Source: Acidobacteriota bacterium
GTDB taxonomy: Bacteria > Acidobacteriota > Terriglobia > Bryobacterales > Bryobacteraceae
NCBI GenBank assembly: GCA_018268715.1
Contig: JAFDVZ010000005.1
Coordinates: 1 to 64,000, forward strand
Length of the DNA: 64,000 bases
Direction of reading: 5' to 3'
A program made the translations under genes and the position numbers. Shown piece by piece: positions 9,078 through 18,100 of the stretch. The first letter of the stretch is position 1; every line of letters starts with the position of its first letter. The notes under the pieces are model-generated. The model saw nothing but the letters and a program-made list of their open reading frames with translations. It ran no database searches and was not told the origin of the DNA.

Positions 9078-9774
9078 CGTTTCCCTCCCGGATTTCCGAA
9101 TCGTCGGTCACCTTTCCGTCGCACAGCCGCACAATCCGCGCCGCGTGGTCGAGCAAACGCTGGTCGTGCGTCGAGAAGACGAACGTGGCGCCCAGCCCCC
9201 GGTTCAGCTCCCGCATCAGGTCGATCAACTGCATCGCCGTGCGAGTGTCCAGGTTCGCGGTCGGCTCATCGGCCAGCACCAGCGCCGGCCTGTGAACGAT
9301 GGCCCGCGCCACGGCCACGCGCTGGCGCTCGCCGCCCGACAGCAGGTCCGGCCGATGGCTGGCGCGGTCGGCCAGCCCCACGCGTTCGAGCGCCTCGGCC
9401 ACACGCGCCCGCCGCTCCTTCTCCGGAGTCCGCGCCAGCAGCAGCGGGTACTCGACGTTTTCGAACGCCGTGAACACCGGAATGAGGTTGAAACTCTGGA
9501 AAACGAACCCGAGCTCGCGCCGGCGCATCTCGGCCAGTTCAACGCTTCCGAGCGCGGTCACGTCGCGGTTCTTCATGAGAATCCGGCCCGAGGACGGACG
9601 GTCGATGCAGCCAATCAGATTCAGCAAGGTGGACTTGCCGCTACCGCTCGGCCCGGCTATGGCCAGGAATTCGCCCGCGCGGATGGTGAGCGAAATGTCG
9701 TCAAGCGCCACCACTTCACGATGATCCAGCGGGTATTTGCGACCGACGCGTTCGACCGACACCAGGTGATCCAT
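9049..9774 (-). CDS. ABC transporter ATP-binding protein, LolD/MacB type
   Basis: A 241-residue ATPase with Walker A GPSGSGKSTL (about residue 40), signature LSGGERQRVAVARA, Walker B LVLADEPT and H-loop STHDQ. It is the first gene of the minus-strand export/two-component series and has a GGGGAG ribosome site. The C-terminal tail (DSEIREGNDAQVSAVGL) is encoded within the start region of the permease gene in another frame. Confidence 0.94.
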   Translation of the reverse strand: MDHLVSVERVGRKYPLDHREVVALDDISLTIRAGEFLAIAGPSGSGKSTLLNLIGCIDRPSSGRILMKNRDVTALGSVELAEMRRRELGFVFQSFNLIPVFTAFENVEYPLLLARTPEKERRARVAEALERVGLADRASHRPDLLSGGERQRVAVARAIVHRPALVLADEPTANLDTRTAMQLIDLMRELNRGLGATFVFSTHDQRLLDHAARIVRLCDGKVTDDSEIREGNDAQVSAVGL

Positions 9775-9874
9775 TCGTTTCTCCCCGCAAGCAGAATAAG
9801 GGGAGAGCGCGGAATCCGGCGCCGGGCCCGCGACGAAAGGCGGGTATTTGCCGACAAACGGCGGCGAAAGGGGG

Positions 9875-10054
9875 TTAACCGTCGAGCAGCGTCTGAATCT
9901 CCTCCTCCGGGTTGGCCTCGTAGCGATCGGCCAATCGCCCGTCGGCCAAGGTAAGCGGCCAGCGATGGTGCACGCCCAGTACGAACAGCCTGATCACCAG
10001 CGCCGCCAGGCGAACCATCAGGAACGCCACCAGGTATCGCAATGAGGCCGCCAA
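9875..10054 (-). CDS. Small membrane-anchored hypothetical protein (TTG start)
   Basis: A 59-residue reading frame starting TTG and ending TAA. A strong GGGAGG ribosome site lies 7 nt upstream and is made by the last codons of the preceding frame. Sequence begins (M)AASLRYLVAFLMVRLAALVIRLF, one hydrophobic helix, and ends in an acidic tail (DRYEANPEEEIQTLLDG). I do not recognise the family. It is coupled to a frameshifted membrane-protein gene, so it may itself be a relic. Confidence 0.4.
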   Translation of the reverse strand: MAASLRYLVAFLMVRLAALVIRLFVLGVHHRWPLTLADGRLADRYEANPEEEIQTLLDG

Positions 10055-10057
10055 CTG

Positions 10058-10490
10058 TCAACCTCCCATCTCGACGCTGATGCGATGCAGCGCGAGACCC
10101 AGAATGCCGATCGCCAGAAACCCATTCACGGGGCGGAATCGTAGCCCGAGCCCGATGGCCCCAAACGGCGACCACATCGCGATCAGCCCGGCGGTCAGCA
10201 GCAGCGCGCCAACACGATCGGGATCTGCCGCAGGCTCACCAGCGTGGTCAGCCGCGTCTGTGTCCAGCCGGCCGCCACGGCGATCCACTCAAACGCGTGC
10301 CGGACGGCGGAAAGCGCGGCGCATCCCGCCATCAACAGCCAGGCCAGGCGCATGGAGGCCAGCTTCCGGTTCCGCCGCGGATGCTGCAGCAGCGCATTGA
10401 AGCAGCCGAACACCTGCGGACTCCCGACGGCGCTCGAGAAACGCCCGGATGGCGTCCTGTTCGTCGATGTCCGGCAGTATCCGCTTGGGC
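10058..10490 (-). pseudogene. Frameshifted small membrane protein gene
   Basis: Three overlapping frames join into one plausible protein: LPDIDEQDAIRAFLERR, then SPQVFGCFNALLQHPRRNRKLASMRLAWLLMAG with TLVSLRQIPIVLA, then LLLTAGLIAMWSPFGAIG to HRISVEMGG. Restoring one base near 10205 (GTGTTGGCGCG to GTGTTGGCGGCG) rejoins the last two with a continuous membrane helix. A two-base loss in a GAGAG-like run near 10424 would explain the first break. No start codon was found upstream of the LPDID part. It is either a decaying gene or one with sequencing errors. Confidence 0.5.
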
Positions 10491-10512
10491 CGTGTTTGAG
10501 TCTATCCGAGAT

Positions 10513-11514
10513 CTACAGTGAGGAGATGCGCGGCCGAAGCGTTTTGTTGGCGTCTCCCCACTGGTGCGGAAGCACCTCATGCTGCTCCAGCCCCTCGCCG
10601 TGCTCAATCACGGTCAGACATTGGCGGATTCCGGTGATTCCGCGCTCGCTGAGGACCTCCGCCAGTTCGTCGCTGTAACTCGCGGCGTAAGCGGCGGGAT
10701 CGATCGGACGGGAGACGTACAGCGTCGCCCGGAGCCGTTCGTGGGGGATGCGGTCGGCCAGTCGCTCGCCGTCCCGGAGAGCCCAGTCGCTGAACACGAA
10801 CGCCCGTCCGTCGGGCGCCAGATGCTCCGCCGACCCGGCGATGATGGCGCGCGCGAGTTCGTCCCCGCGCTCGCCGCCGTGCAGGAAGATGTGGCGATCC
10901 GCGCCGGGGGCCGATGGAATGAACGGCGGCTGGCTCACGATCAGGTCGAACGATTCGTTACGGACGGGCTGGTACAGGCTCCCCTCCCGGAACTCGACTC
11001 CGCCGCGATCGTTCACCCGTGCGTTCAGACGGGCCAGCGCGATTGCCCTGGGATTCACGTCGGTTCCCACCGCCAGCACGCCCGGCCCCGCCAGCAGCAA
11101 CGCCAGCGTTCCGGAACCGCAACCCAGGTCTAGCACGCGGCCGCCGTCGAACCCGGCCGCCGCCCGGTAGAGAATCGCCGTGATTTCGCCCGGCGGGAGC
11201 GCTTCCTCCAGGTCCCCCGCCGGCCAATCGCTGAACAGAAACAGGCCGTGGATCAGGTCCAGGCGGAACGCGGCGCACAGGCCGTCCCCGGCTCCGCGGG
11301 TCAGTCCCTCGCCCGCGCTCCCCAGGCATCGGAAGACTTCCTCAGGGCTGGCCGAACCGTGGTCGCGGAACAGCCGCAGCGCGATCGCGACAGGATCGTC
11401 CCGCAAGGCGGCGTGGCGAGGCGGGATCGAGTGGGAAGCTTCGGTCGTCAGCCCGATGGCCCGGAATCGTTCCGCCAGCCGTCTGTCGCACTGAATCCGA
11501 TCGATCGCCGCCAT
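10513..11514 (-). CDS. Class I SAM-dependent methyltransferase (RsmC/HemK-like)
   Basis: A 333-residue protein. The C-terminal two thirds is a Rossmann methyltransferase: motif I VLDLGCGSGTLALLLA (about residue 126), acidic GTDVNPRAIALARLNA and motif IV DLIVSQPPFIP, where the usual NPPY/F is SQPPF, typical of methylases acting on N atoms of bases or glutamine. The N-terminal 120 residues are a helical domain of unknown role. The substrate cannot be assigned. It is divergent from the epimerase gene with 17 nt between starts. Confidence 0.85.
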   Translation of the reverse strand: MAAIDRIQCDRRLAERFRAIGLTTEASHSIPPRHAALRDDPVAIALRLFRDHGSASPEEVFRCLGSAGEGLTRGAGDGLCAAFRLDLIHGLFLFSDWPAGDLEEALPPGEITAILYRAAAGFDGGRVLDLGCGSGTLALLLAGPGVLAVGTDVNPRAIALARLNARVNDRGGVEFREGSLYQPVRNESFDLIVSQPPFIPSAPGADRHIFLHGGERGDELARAIIAGSAEHLAPDGRAFVFSDWALRDGERLADRIPHERLRATLYVSRPIDPAAYAASYSDELAEVLSERGITGIRQCLTVIEHGEGLEQHEVLPHQWGDANKTLRPRISSL

Positions 11515-11531
11515 GCGTACTCCTCTTCAGC

Positions 11532-12308
11532 ATGCAACACACGGTCTTCATCGCGGGGGCTACGGGGTACATGGGCGTCCGCCTGTCGGCGGCGCTCATC
11601 AACAAGGGCGATATTGTGCGAGCCTTGACGCGCCCCGCCTCGGCCGGGCGTTTGCCTGCGGGCTGCCGGATTGTACAGGGCGACGCGCTCGATTCGAGAT
11701 CGTGGGCGGAGATGGTCCGGCCCGCCGATACCTTCGTCCACCTGGTGGGGACGCCGCACCCGGCGCCGTGGAAGGGGCGCGAGTTCATCGCGGTCGACCT
11801 GGCGTCGCTCAAGGAATCGGTGGCGGCCGCCCTCGACGCCCGAGTCGGGCACTTCATCTATGTCAGCGTCGCGCATCCCGCCCCGGTGATGAAGGCGTAC
11901 ATCGGCGTCCGGACCGAATGCGAACGAATCATCCGCGAATCGGGTCTGCGCGCCACCATACTTCGACCGTGGTATGTGCTGGGGCCCGGGCACTGGTGGC
12001 CGGTGGCGCTGAAGCCCTGCTACTGGCTGGCGGAGCGCATGCCGGCGAGCCGGGAAAGCGCCCTCCGCCTGGGTCTGGTGACGCGCGAACAGATGGTGAA
12101 CGCCCTGGTAGAGGCCGTGGAACAGCCGCCTTCGGGCGCCCTCCGAATCGTGGAAGCGCCTGAAATCCGCCGGGCTACTTCTTCTGTTGCTGCCGGAACT
12201 CGCGGCGCTGTTCCTGGATCTGTTCGCGACGCTTCTGCAGGTCCCGCCACTGGTCGGGAGTCAGCACCACGCGAAGCCGCAGCGCAAGCTGGGAGAAGGT
12301 CCGCGTAA
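11532..12308 (+). CDS. NAD(P)-binding epimerase/reductase-like protein (extended SDR)
   Basis: A 258-residue frame. The N-terminus has the atypical SDR nucleotide motif GATGYMGVRLSAALI, and the fold continues with DTFVHLVGTPHP, HFIYVSVAHPAPVMKAYI and GLRATILRPWYVLGPG. The active-site Tyr-x3-Lys is absent, as in NmrA/complex-I NDUFA9-like SDRs that bind NAD(P) without strong oxidoreductase activity. The last about 45 residues (after LRIVEAPEIRRA) are low-complexity and lie antisense to the Spy-like gene, so an ancestral stop near 12175 may have been lost. Confidence 0.8.
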   Translation: MQHTVFIAGATGYMGVRLSAALINKGDIVRALTRPASAGRLPAGCRIVQGDALDSRSWAEMVRPADTFVHLVGTPHPAPWKGREFIAVDLASLKESVAAALDARVGHFIYVSVAHPAPVMKAYIGVRTECERIIRESGLRATILRPWYVLGPGHWWPVALKPCYWLAERMPASRESALRLGLVTREQMVNALVEAVEQPPSGALRIVEAPEIRRATSSVAAGTRGAVPGSVRDASAGPATGRESAPREAAAQAGRRSA

Positions 12309-12618
12309 GGTTCAGCCGGGCGTTGGCCAGGTCCTCGATGGCCTGGTTGGCCCGCTTCGTGTCGATGTTGTCGTCGTCGAACAGGAACTGCAGTTCCGAT
12401 TCGGCTTTCTCCAGCGAGGCCCTCTGTTCGATCAGCCGGGCGCGATACTCCCGTACGATGGTGCGGATTTCCCGCGATTGGGCATCGCTGAGATGCAGGT
12501 TCTTGACGATCGGCTGATCCCACCACGGGTAGAATCCGCGCGGCAATTGCGCCCAACCTGACGCGGCCAGCGCCGCCATCAACGCCAGTGCTCGCAGCAT
12601 CCGCTCAGTTCTCCTCAA
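12175..12618 (-). CDS. Spy/CpxP-like periplasmic protein
   Basis: A 147-residue protein with a signal peptide (MLRALALMAALAASGWAQ). The mature part is all-helical and holds LTxxQ-type motifs (LHLSDAQSREI, LTPDQWRDLQ) seen in Spy/CpxP and periplasmic metal-sensor proteins, and it ends in a basic Gln/Arg/Lys tail. Such proteins act as periplasmic chaperones or stress sensors. It overlaps the anti-sigma gene by 14 nt, making it the third gene of a sigma / anti-sigma / Spy operon. Confidence 0.82.
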   Translation of the reverse strand: MRRTERMLRALALMAALAASGWAQLPRGFYPWWDQPIVKNLHLSDAQSREIRTIVREYRARLIEQRASLEKAESELQFLFDDDNIDTKRANQAIEDLANARLNLTRTFSQLALRLRVVLTPDQWRDLQKRREQIQEQRREFRQQQKK

Positions 12619-13024
12619 ACAGGGCTCGGACTGGTCCGGCCGCGCGAGGCTCCGAGCTCTGCTCGAGCGCGTAGATATCGGCGAAAAGCTGCGTGTCGGA
12701 GACCTGCGCCTTCGGGGCCGGGGTGGGGGCCGGCGGTTGTTTCATCGCGAAGAATCCCGCCACCAGCACGAGCGAAGCCGCCAGAACGGGCAGGAAGCGC
12801 GCGTTCCGGCGGTCCGGTTGGTCCAGCCGGCGGTGTATGGCGCGCCGCTGGGCGGCCAGGAATTCAAAGGGGATTTCGGGTTCGCTTGCGATCTGGCGCT
12901 TGCGGGCGATCATCGATTCATGCCGGGCGCGGCACTCCGCGCAGGCGTTGAGATGTCCGTCCTCCGGGCCGACGCCATAGAGGCTATCGATGAACTGCTG
13001 TTCGGTCCAATGGCCGCGGGTCAT
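12605..13024 (-). CDS. Anti-sigma factor with zinc-finger-like N-terminus
   Basis: A 139-residue protein. The cytoplasmic N-terminus carries HLNACAEC near residue 24, the HxxxCxxC zinc anti-sigma signature. One membrane helix (FLPVLAASLVLVAGFFAM, about 78-95) and a Pro/Ala-rich periplasmic tail follow. It should hold the ECF sigma factor at the membrane until envelope stress releases it. The ATG overlaps the sigma-factor stop by 4 nt. Confidence 0.88.
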   Translation of the reverse strand: MTRGHWTEQQFIDSLYGVGPEDGHLNACAECRARHESMIARKRQIASEPEIPFEFLAAQRRAIHRRLDQPDRRNARFLPVLAASLVLVAGFFAMKQPPAPTPAPKAQVSDTQLFADIYALEQSSEPRAAGPVRALFEEN

Positions 13025-13623
13025 GATTTTCTTCCCTCCAGGGTGCGGTATGCGTACACATCCCGCAACTCCTCGCGCAGTTTTTGAATGGCGCGGAACA
13101 TATGCGCTTTTACTGTTCCGACGTCCAGATCGAGGATACTACCGATCTCCTCCAGGCTGCGGTCCTCGAAGTGCCGCAGCGTGAACACCGCCCGCTGGCG
13201 CGCCGACAGCCGGTCGAGCGCGGCCGTCAGGCGTTGGCCGATCTCGGACGCAAAAATCCGATCCTCGGCGTCCGGCCGCGACTCGGGCGCGCCGCCGATG
13301 ATCAACGTTTCGTCCTCCGGCGCGGGACGCTTGCGCCAGAACTGCCACTTCCGCGAGCGGAGCCGGTCCAGGCAGACGTTGACGGCGATGCGGGTGATCC
13401 ACTTGGCGGGATCGTCGATTTCCTGCGACCCCCGCCGTATGTGCTGATAGGCCTTGAGAAAGGCGTCCTGGGTGGCCGAATCGGCGTCTTCGCGGTCCTG
13501 TAGCATGCGTTGGCACAACAGGTAAACGCGCTTCTGCTCGGAGATCATCCAGGAGCTGAAGTCGCGGAGCAACGCCGCCGCGCCAGCGCCGGCCGCCATG
13601 GGTTCGGCCATCTCGCCCATCAT
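13021..13623 (-). CDS. ECF RNA polymerase sigma factor (RpoE-like)
   Basis: A 200-residue sigma-70 family protein. Region 2 is QKRVYLLCQRMLQDREDADSATQDAFLKAY, with promoter-melting KWITRIAVNVCLDRLRSRK; region 4 is RLSARQRAVFTLRHFEDRSLEEIGSILDLDVGTVKAHMFRAIQKLRE. It is cotranscribed with its anti-sigma factor and a Spy-like protein, which points to control of an envelope response. Four Met codons lie in the first nine residues, so the exact start is uncertain by a few codons. Confidence 0.93.
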   Translation of the reverse strand: MMGEMAEPMAAGAGAAALLRDFSSWMISEQKRVYLLCQRMLQDREDADSATQDAFLKAYQHIRRGSQEIDDPAKWITRIAVNVCLDRLRSRKWQFWRKRPAPEDETLIIGGAPESRPDAEDRIFASEIGQRLTAALDRLSARQRAVFTLRHFEDRSLEEIGSILDLDVGTVKAHMFRAIQKLREELRDVYAYRTLEGRKS

Positions 13624-13653
13624 ATCTACCAGACGCGGCCCGGCCGTTTCGGA

Positions 13654-14094
13654 TTACGCCTTGGGTTTCAACAGCCCGATCAGGTTGCCATCAATGTCGG
13701 AAAACCAGGCGAATGTGCCGGTGGGGATCTTGATCGGCGGGACCAGTACCTTTCCGCCCAACTCCACGGCGCGGTCGAGGTAGGCCTTCACGTCCTCCAC
13801 CTGGACGTAGAACATCGTGTAGTTCTGGGGATCGTGCCCCAGGGAATTGATGTGGCCCTGGATGCCCTGGCGGCTGGCGGTCTCAATCGTGGTCGCCGGC
13901 CCGTTCGCCTGCATCCCCCAGCCGAACAGGTCGCCGAAGAACTTCGCCGACTTGGCGCGATCCCGGCAGCCGATTTCGAAGAACACTACGGGATGCGCCG
14001 GTTTCTCATCGGCGGCGGGCGTGGTTGCGGCAGCCGCGGCGAGCGTCAGCGCGGCGCGACGGGTATAGCGGTTGCGAGGTCGAACGTCTTTCAT
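13654..14094 (-). CDS. Exported VOC (glyoxalase-fold) family protein
   Basis: A 146-residue protein. The N-terminus has a twin-arginine-like signal (RYTRRAALTLAAAAATTPA). The remainder is a single VOC domain: HPVVFFEIGCRDRAKSAKFFGDLFGWGM, YTMFYVQVEDVKAYLDRAVELGGKV and FAWFSDIDGNLIGLLKP. This domain type binds a metal and acts in glyoxalases, dioxygenases or resistance proteins; the substrate is unknown. A GGAGAGG ribosome site precedes the start, with a TATTCT -10-like box further upstream. Confidence 0.85.
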   Translation of the reverse strand: MKDVRPRNRYTRRAALTLAAAAATTPAADEKPAHPVVFFEIGCRDRAKSAKFFGDLFGWGMQANGPATTIETASRQGIQGHINSLGHDPQNYTMFYVQVEDVKAYLDRAVELGGKVLVPPIKIPTGTFAWFSDIDGNLIGLLKPKA

Positions 14095-14156
14095 CCGGTT
14101 TCCCCTCTCCGTTTTGGGATCCCAACAGAATACCCCATGCCGGTAAGCTGGGAGCG

Positions 14157-14516
14157 ATGATCTATTCGGGACTGTTGGCGCTTGGCCTCTGCGCGGGTGT
14201 GCTGGCCGGGATGTTCGGGATCGGGGGCGGCGTGATCATCGCGCCCGCCCTGCTGCTGCTGTTCAGGATGGAGGACCGGGCGGCTTTCGGCACCTGCCTG
14301 GCGGCGCTGATCCCGCCCGTGGGGCTGTTGGGAGCGATCGAATACTATCGCGGCGGATACGTGAACATCCGCTACGCCGCGCTGATCGCCTTGGGGCTGC
14401 TGATCGGCGGGTACTTCGGCGCGCGCCTGATGCTCGAGATTCCGCCGGGGCTGGTGAAAAAGCTGTATGCCGGCTTTCTGGCGCTGATCGCGGTGCGGAT
14501 GTTCTTTGAGAAGTGA
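14157..14516 (+). CDS. TauE/SafE-family membrane protein, half-length
   Basis: A 119-residue protein with four predicted membrane helices and the family motif AGVLAGMFGIGGGVIIAPALLL near the N-terminus. Full TauE/SafE anion exporters have about 250 residues made of two such repeats, so this one must dimerise. The ATG at 14157 is chosen because the family motif follows within 15 residues and GGGAG precedes it; the frame is open further upstream but is antisense to the VOC gene there. Confidence 0.85.
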   Translation: MIYSGLLALGLCAGVLAGMFGIGGGVIIAPALLLLFRMEDRAAFGTCLAALIPPVGLLGAIEYYRGGYVNIRYAALIALGLLIGGYFGARLMLEIPPGLVKKLYAGFLALIAVRMFFEK

Positions 14517-14531
14517 GGTTCGGCGGGCGGC

Positions 14532-15032
14532 TTACTCGCTCAGAGCCGGGCGCATGGCGAGCGATTCCTGTATCAATTTCGCCACTTCCGCGCGGTTATC
14601 GAGCGCTTTTGTGCTAAAAACTGACGCGTTTCGCGCTGCTTCTTTCGGGTCCATGCCCTCTTCGAGCAGCATTTCGTGCTCCACCCAGTTCGATAGGGGG
14701 ATGTTCCGGAAGTACAGGCGTTCCTGCACCACCATCAGCTTTTTGGTGGAGAACATGGACTTGCTCTCCCTCAGGTAGCTGCGTTCCTCCACCCGGATGT
14801 CCTGCATGAAGTCGTCGAGCGCCTGGCGCCGCGTCGATTCCTCCGTGGCTTTCACGCGCTCTTCGAGCGTGACCTTCTGGGTATTGAGGGCCGCCTTGAC
14901 CTCCGCCAGGGTCTCCCGCTCCTTCGACAGGGCGACTTCCATGCGCGCCTGCATGATCGAGAAGGCGAGGAGCGCGGACCCCGCCGCGATCAACAGCGGC
15001 AAGAACATCCAGAGTAACGCATCCAGGTGCAT
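14532..15032 (-). CDS. Hypothetical protein with one membrane helix and coiled coil
   Basis: A 166-residue protein that I do not recognise. One N-terminal membrane helix (LLWMFLPLLIAAGSALLAFSI, residues 6-26) is followed by a coiled coil (about 30-70) and a conserved-looking block (FMQDIRVEERSYLRESKSMFSTKKLMVVQERLYFRNIPLSNW). The block resembles proteins often found in Acidobacteriota genomes, but no function is known to me. It is convergent with the TauE/SafE gene. Confidence 0.7.
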   Translation of the reverse strand: MHLDALLWMFLPLLIAAGSALLAFSIMQARMEVALSKERETLAEVKAALNTQKVTLEERVKATEESTRRQALDDFMQDIRVEERSYLRESKSMFSTKKLMVVQERLYFRNIPLSNWVEHEMLLEEGMDPKEAARNASVFSTKALDNRAEVAKLIQESLAMRPALSE

Positions 15033-15153
15033 ACGCCTGTTATAACATCGGCGCGTCGGCTGGAAAACTTAAGGCCCGTCCCCCCGGCGGGGCGGGCAGT
15101 GCGGCGGCTTAGGCTTTTGGGCGCGCCCGGCGCATGCGGCATACTGCAAGAAG

Positions 15154-18100
15154 ATGAGGAAAACGGTCCGCCGCGATCCGCCCGCCTCCGATCCACTGGG
15201 TTCGTTTCGTAAACCGGTGCGGGACTGGTTCGAGGCGGTCTTCCCCTCGCCGACGCCTCCACAGGCGCTTGGATGGCCCCTCATCACGGGCGGCCATTCC
15301 ACCCTCATCCTGGCTCCGACGGGAACGGGCAAGACCCTGACCGCTTTCCTCTGGTGCATCGATCGGCTGATGTTCGACCCTCCGCCGCCGGCGCGCGAGC
15401 GTTGCCGCGTCCTTTATATATCGCCGATCAAGGCTCTGGCGGTCGACGTGGAGCGCAACCTACGGGCGCCGCTCGCCGGCATCGCGCTGACCGCCCGCGC
15501 CCAGAGCGCGAACTTCCACGAACCGGCCATCGCCATTCGGACCGGCGACACGCCGTCCAATGAACGCGCCCGCTTCCTGCGACGGCCCGCCGATATCCTC
15601 ATTACGACGCCCGAATCCGTCTACCTGATGCTGACCTCCAGCGCCCGGGAGACGCTGCGTTCGGTGGATACGGTGATCGTCGACGAGATTCACGCCCTGG
15701 TCCCGACCAAGCGCGGGTCGCACCTGGCGCTTTCGCTCGAACGGTTGGAGCGGCTGTGCGGGCGGCGGCTGCAACGCATCGGTCTGTCGGCCACGCAGCG
15801 CCCGCTCGAAGAGGTCGCGCGGTTCCTGGGCGGCGCGGGCGACCGCCCGGTGCGGATCGTCGATGCGAGCGCGCCGAAGCGGCTCGACCTTCGCATCGAG
15901 GTCCCGCTCGACGACATGCGGCGGCTGGAGGAGGTCGAGGAGATCCCCAGCGGACCGGCCGCACAAGGCCCGAAGCGGCCATCCATCTGGACCGCGATTC
16001 ATCCGAAGCTGCTCGAACTGGTGCGCTCGCACACCTCGACGCTGATCTTCGTCAACGCGCGACGGCTGGCCGAGCGCATCGCCGGCGCGGTGAACGAACT
16101 GGCCGGCGAGACCCTGGTGCGCGCCCATCACGGCAGTGTGGCCGCCGACCAGCGCAAGGACATCGAGGAGCGGCTGAAGACCGGAACGCTGCGGGGCATC
16201 GTCGCCACCTCGTCGCTCGAACTCGGCATCGACATGGGCGCCATCGACCTGGTGGTGCAGATCGAAGCCCCTCCTTCGGTGGCGAGCGGAATGCAGCGCA
16301 TCGGCCGCGCCAGCCATCACGTGGGCGGCGTCAGCTCCGCTGTGGTGTTCCCGAAATACCGGGGCGACCTGGTGGCCTGCGCCGCCATTTCGCGGGCGAT
16401 GAACAACGGCGAGGTGGAGCGCGTCGCCTATCCGCGCAATGCGCTGGACGTGCTGGCGCAGCAGATTGTCGCCGCGGTGGCGATGGATGAGCAGTCCGCC
16501 GACAGCCTGTTTGAGATGGTGACGCACGCCGCGCCCTATGCGGATCTGACTCGTTCGACCTTCGATAGCGTGCTCGACATGCTGTCTGGCCGCTATCCTT
16601 CCGATGACTTTTCGGACCTGAGGCCGCGCATCACCTGGGACCGTGTGACCCATCGCATCACCGCCCGCGAAGGGTCGAAGAAAGTGGCCATCGCGAACGG
16701 CGGCACGATTCCCGACCGCGGCCTCTACGGCATGTACCTGGCGGGCGCGACGCGCGGCGCGCGGGTGGGCGAACTCGATGAGGAGATGGTGTTCGAAAGC
16801 CACGTCGGCGAGACCCTCATCCTGGGCGCCACGACGTGGCGCATCGAGGAGATCACGCACGATCGCGTCACGGTGTCGCCCGCGCCTGGCGAGCCCGGCA
16901 AGATGCCCTTCTGGAAGGGCGATAATCCGGGACGTCCCGCTGAATTCGGCCGCAAGATCGGCCAGATGACGCGCGAACTGTTGGCGTTGCCGAGGTCGGT
17001 CGCCTATACGCGTCTGATCGAGGAGCACTGCCTGGACGCGAACGCCGCCGAGAACCTGCTCGCCTATCTGGAGGATCAGAAGCAGGCGGCGGGGGTCGTG
17101 CCGAACGACGAGGAGATCCTCATCGAACGCTGCCGCGATGAGTTGGGCGACTGGCGGGTTTGCGTGCTGACTCCCTACGGTAGCCGGGTGCATGCGCCGT
17201 GGTCCATGGCTGTGACGGCGCGCCTGAAGACGGAGCGCGGCATGGACGTCGAGAGCATGTGGTCCGACGACGGCTTCGTCGTCCGGTTGGCCGATATGGA
17301 CGATCCGGTGGATTCGGAGTTGCTGCTGCCATCGGCGCGCGAGTTCCGCGATCTGGTGCTGCGGCAGTTGGGCGCTACGTCGATGTTCGCGGCACGGTTC
17401 CGTGAGGCTTCGGCGAGGGCGCTGCTGCTGCCGCGCCGCCGTCCCGGCTACCGTACGGCGTTGTGGCAACAACGCAAGCGGGCTGCCGATTTGATGGCCG
17501 TCGCGGCGCGCTATTCGTCCTTTCCGATCCTGCTGGAAGCCTACCGCGAGTGCGTGGCGGACTCGCTCGATCTGGCGGCCGCCGCCGATGTCCTGCGCCG
17601 CGTCGAGCGCGGGTCGATCCGCGTGACGTCGATCGAATCGATGCGGCCGTCGCCGTACGCTTCGGCGCTGCTGTTTTCCTATATCGGCAACTACCTTTAT
17701 GACGGCGACGCACCGCTGGCCGAGCGCCGGGCGCAGGCGTTGGCCGTCGACCAATCGCAGCTTGAGGAGATTCTGGGCAGCACCGATTTCCGCGAGTTGC
17801 TGGATCAGGCGGTGATCGACGAAGTGGAGGCGCAGCTTCAGTCGATCGATCCGTCCTATCATGCGCGGCACGCGGATGGGCTGCACGATTTGCTGCTGAA
17901 GTTGGGCGATTTGAGTGGGGAGGAGATCGCGGCGCGGTCGGAGTCGGCGGCGGTGGCGGCCCTGGTGGAGGATCTGGTGAACGCCCGTCGGGCGGTGCGG
18001 GTGCGGATCGCGAAACAGACGCGGTATGTCGCGGTGGAATACGCGGCGCGGTATCGCGATGCGCTGGGGACGCCGCTGCCGCCGGGTTTGGCGGCGACGT

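Noticed and set aside
7704-9473. 589-codon plus-strand ORF
   Set aside because: Antisense shadow of the LolA-like, permease and ATPase genes; His/Arg/Gln-rich.
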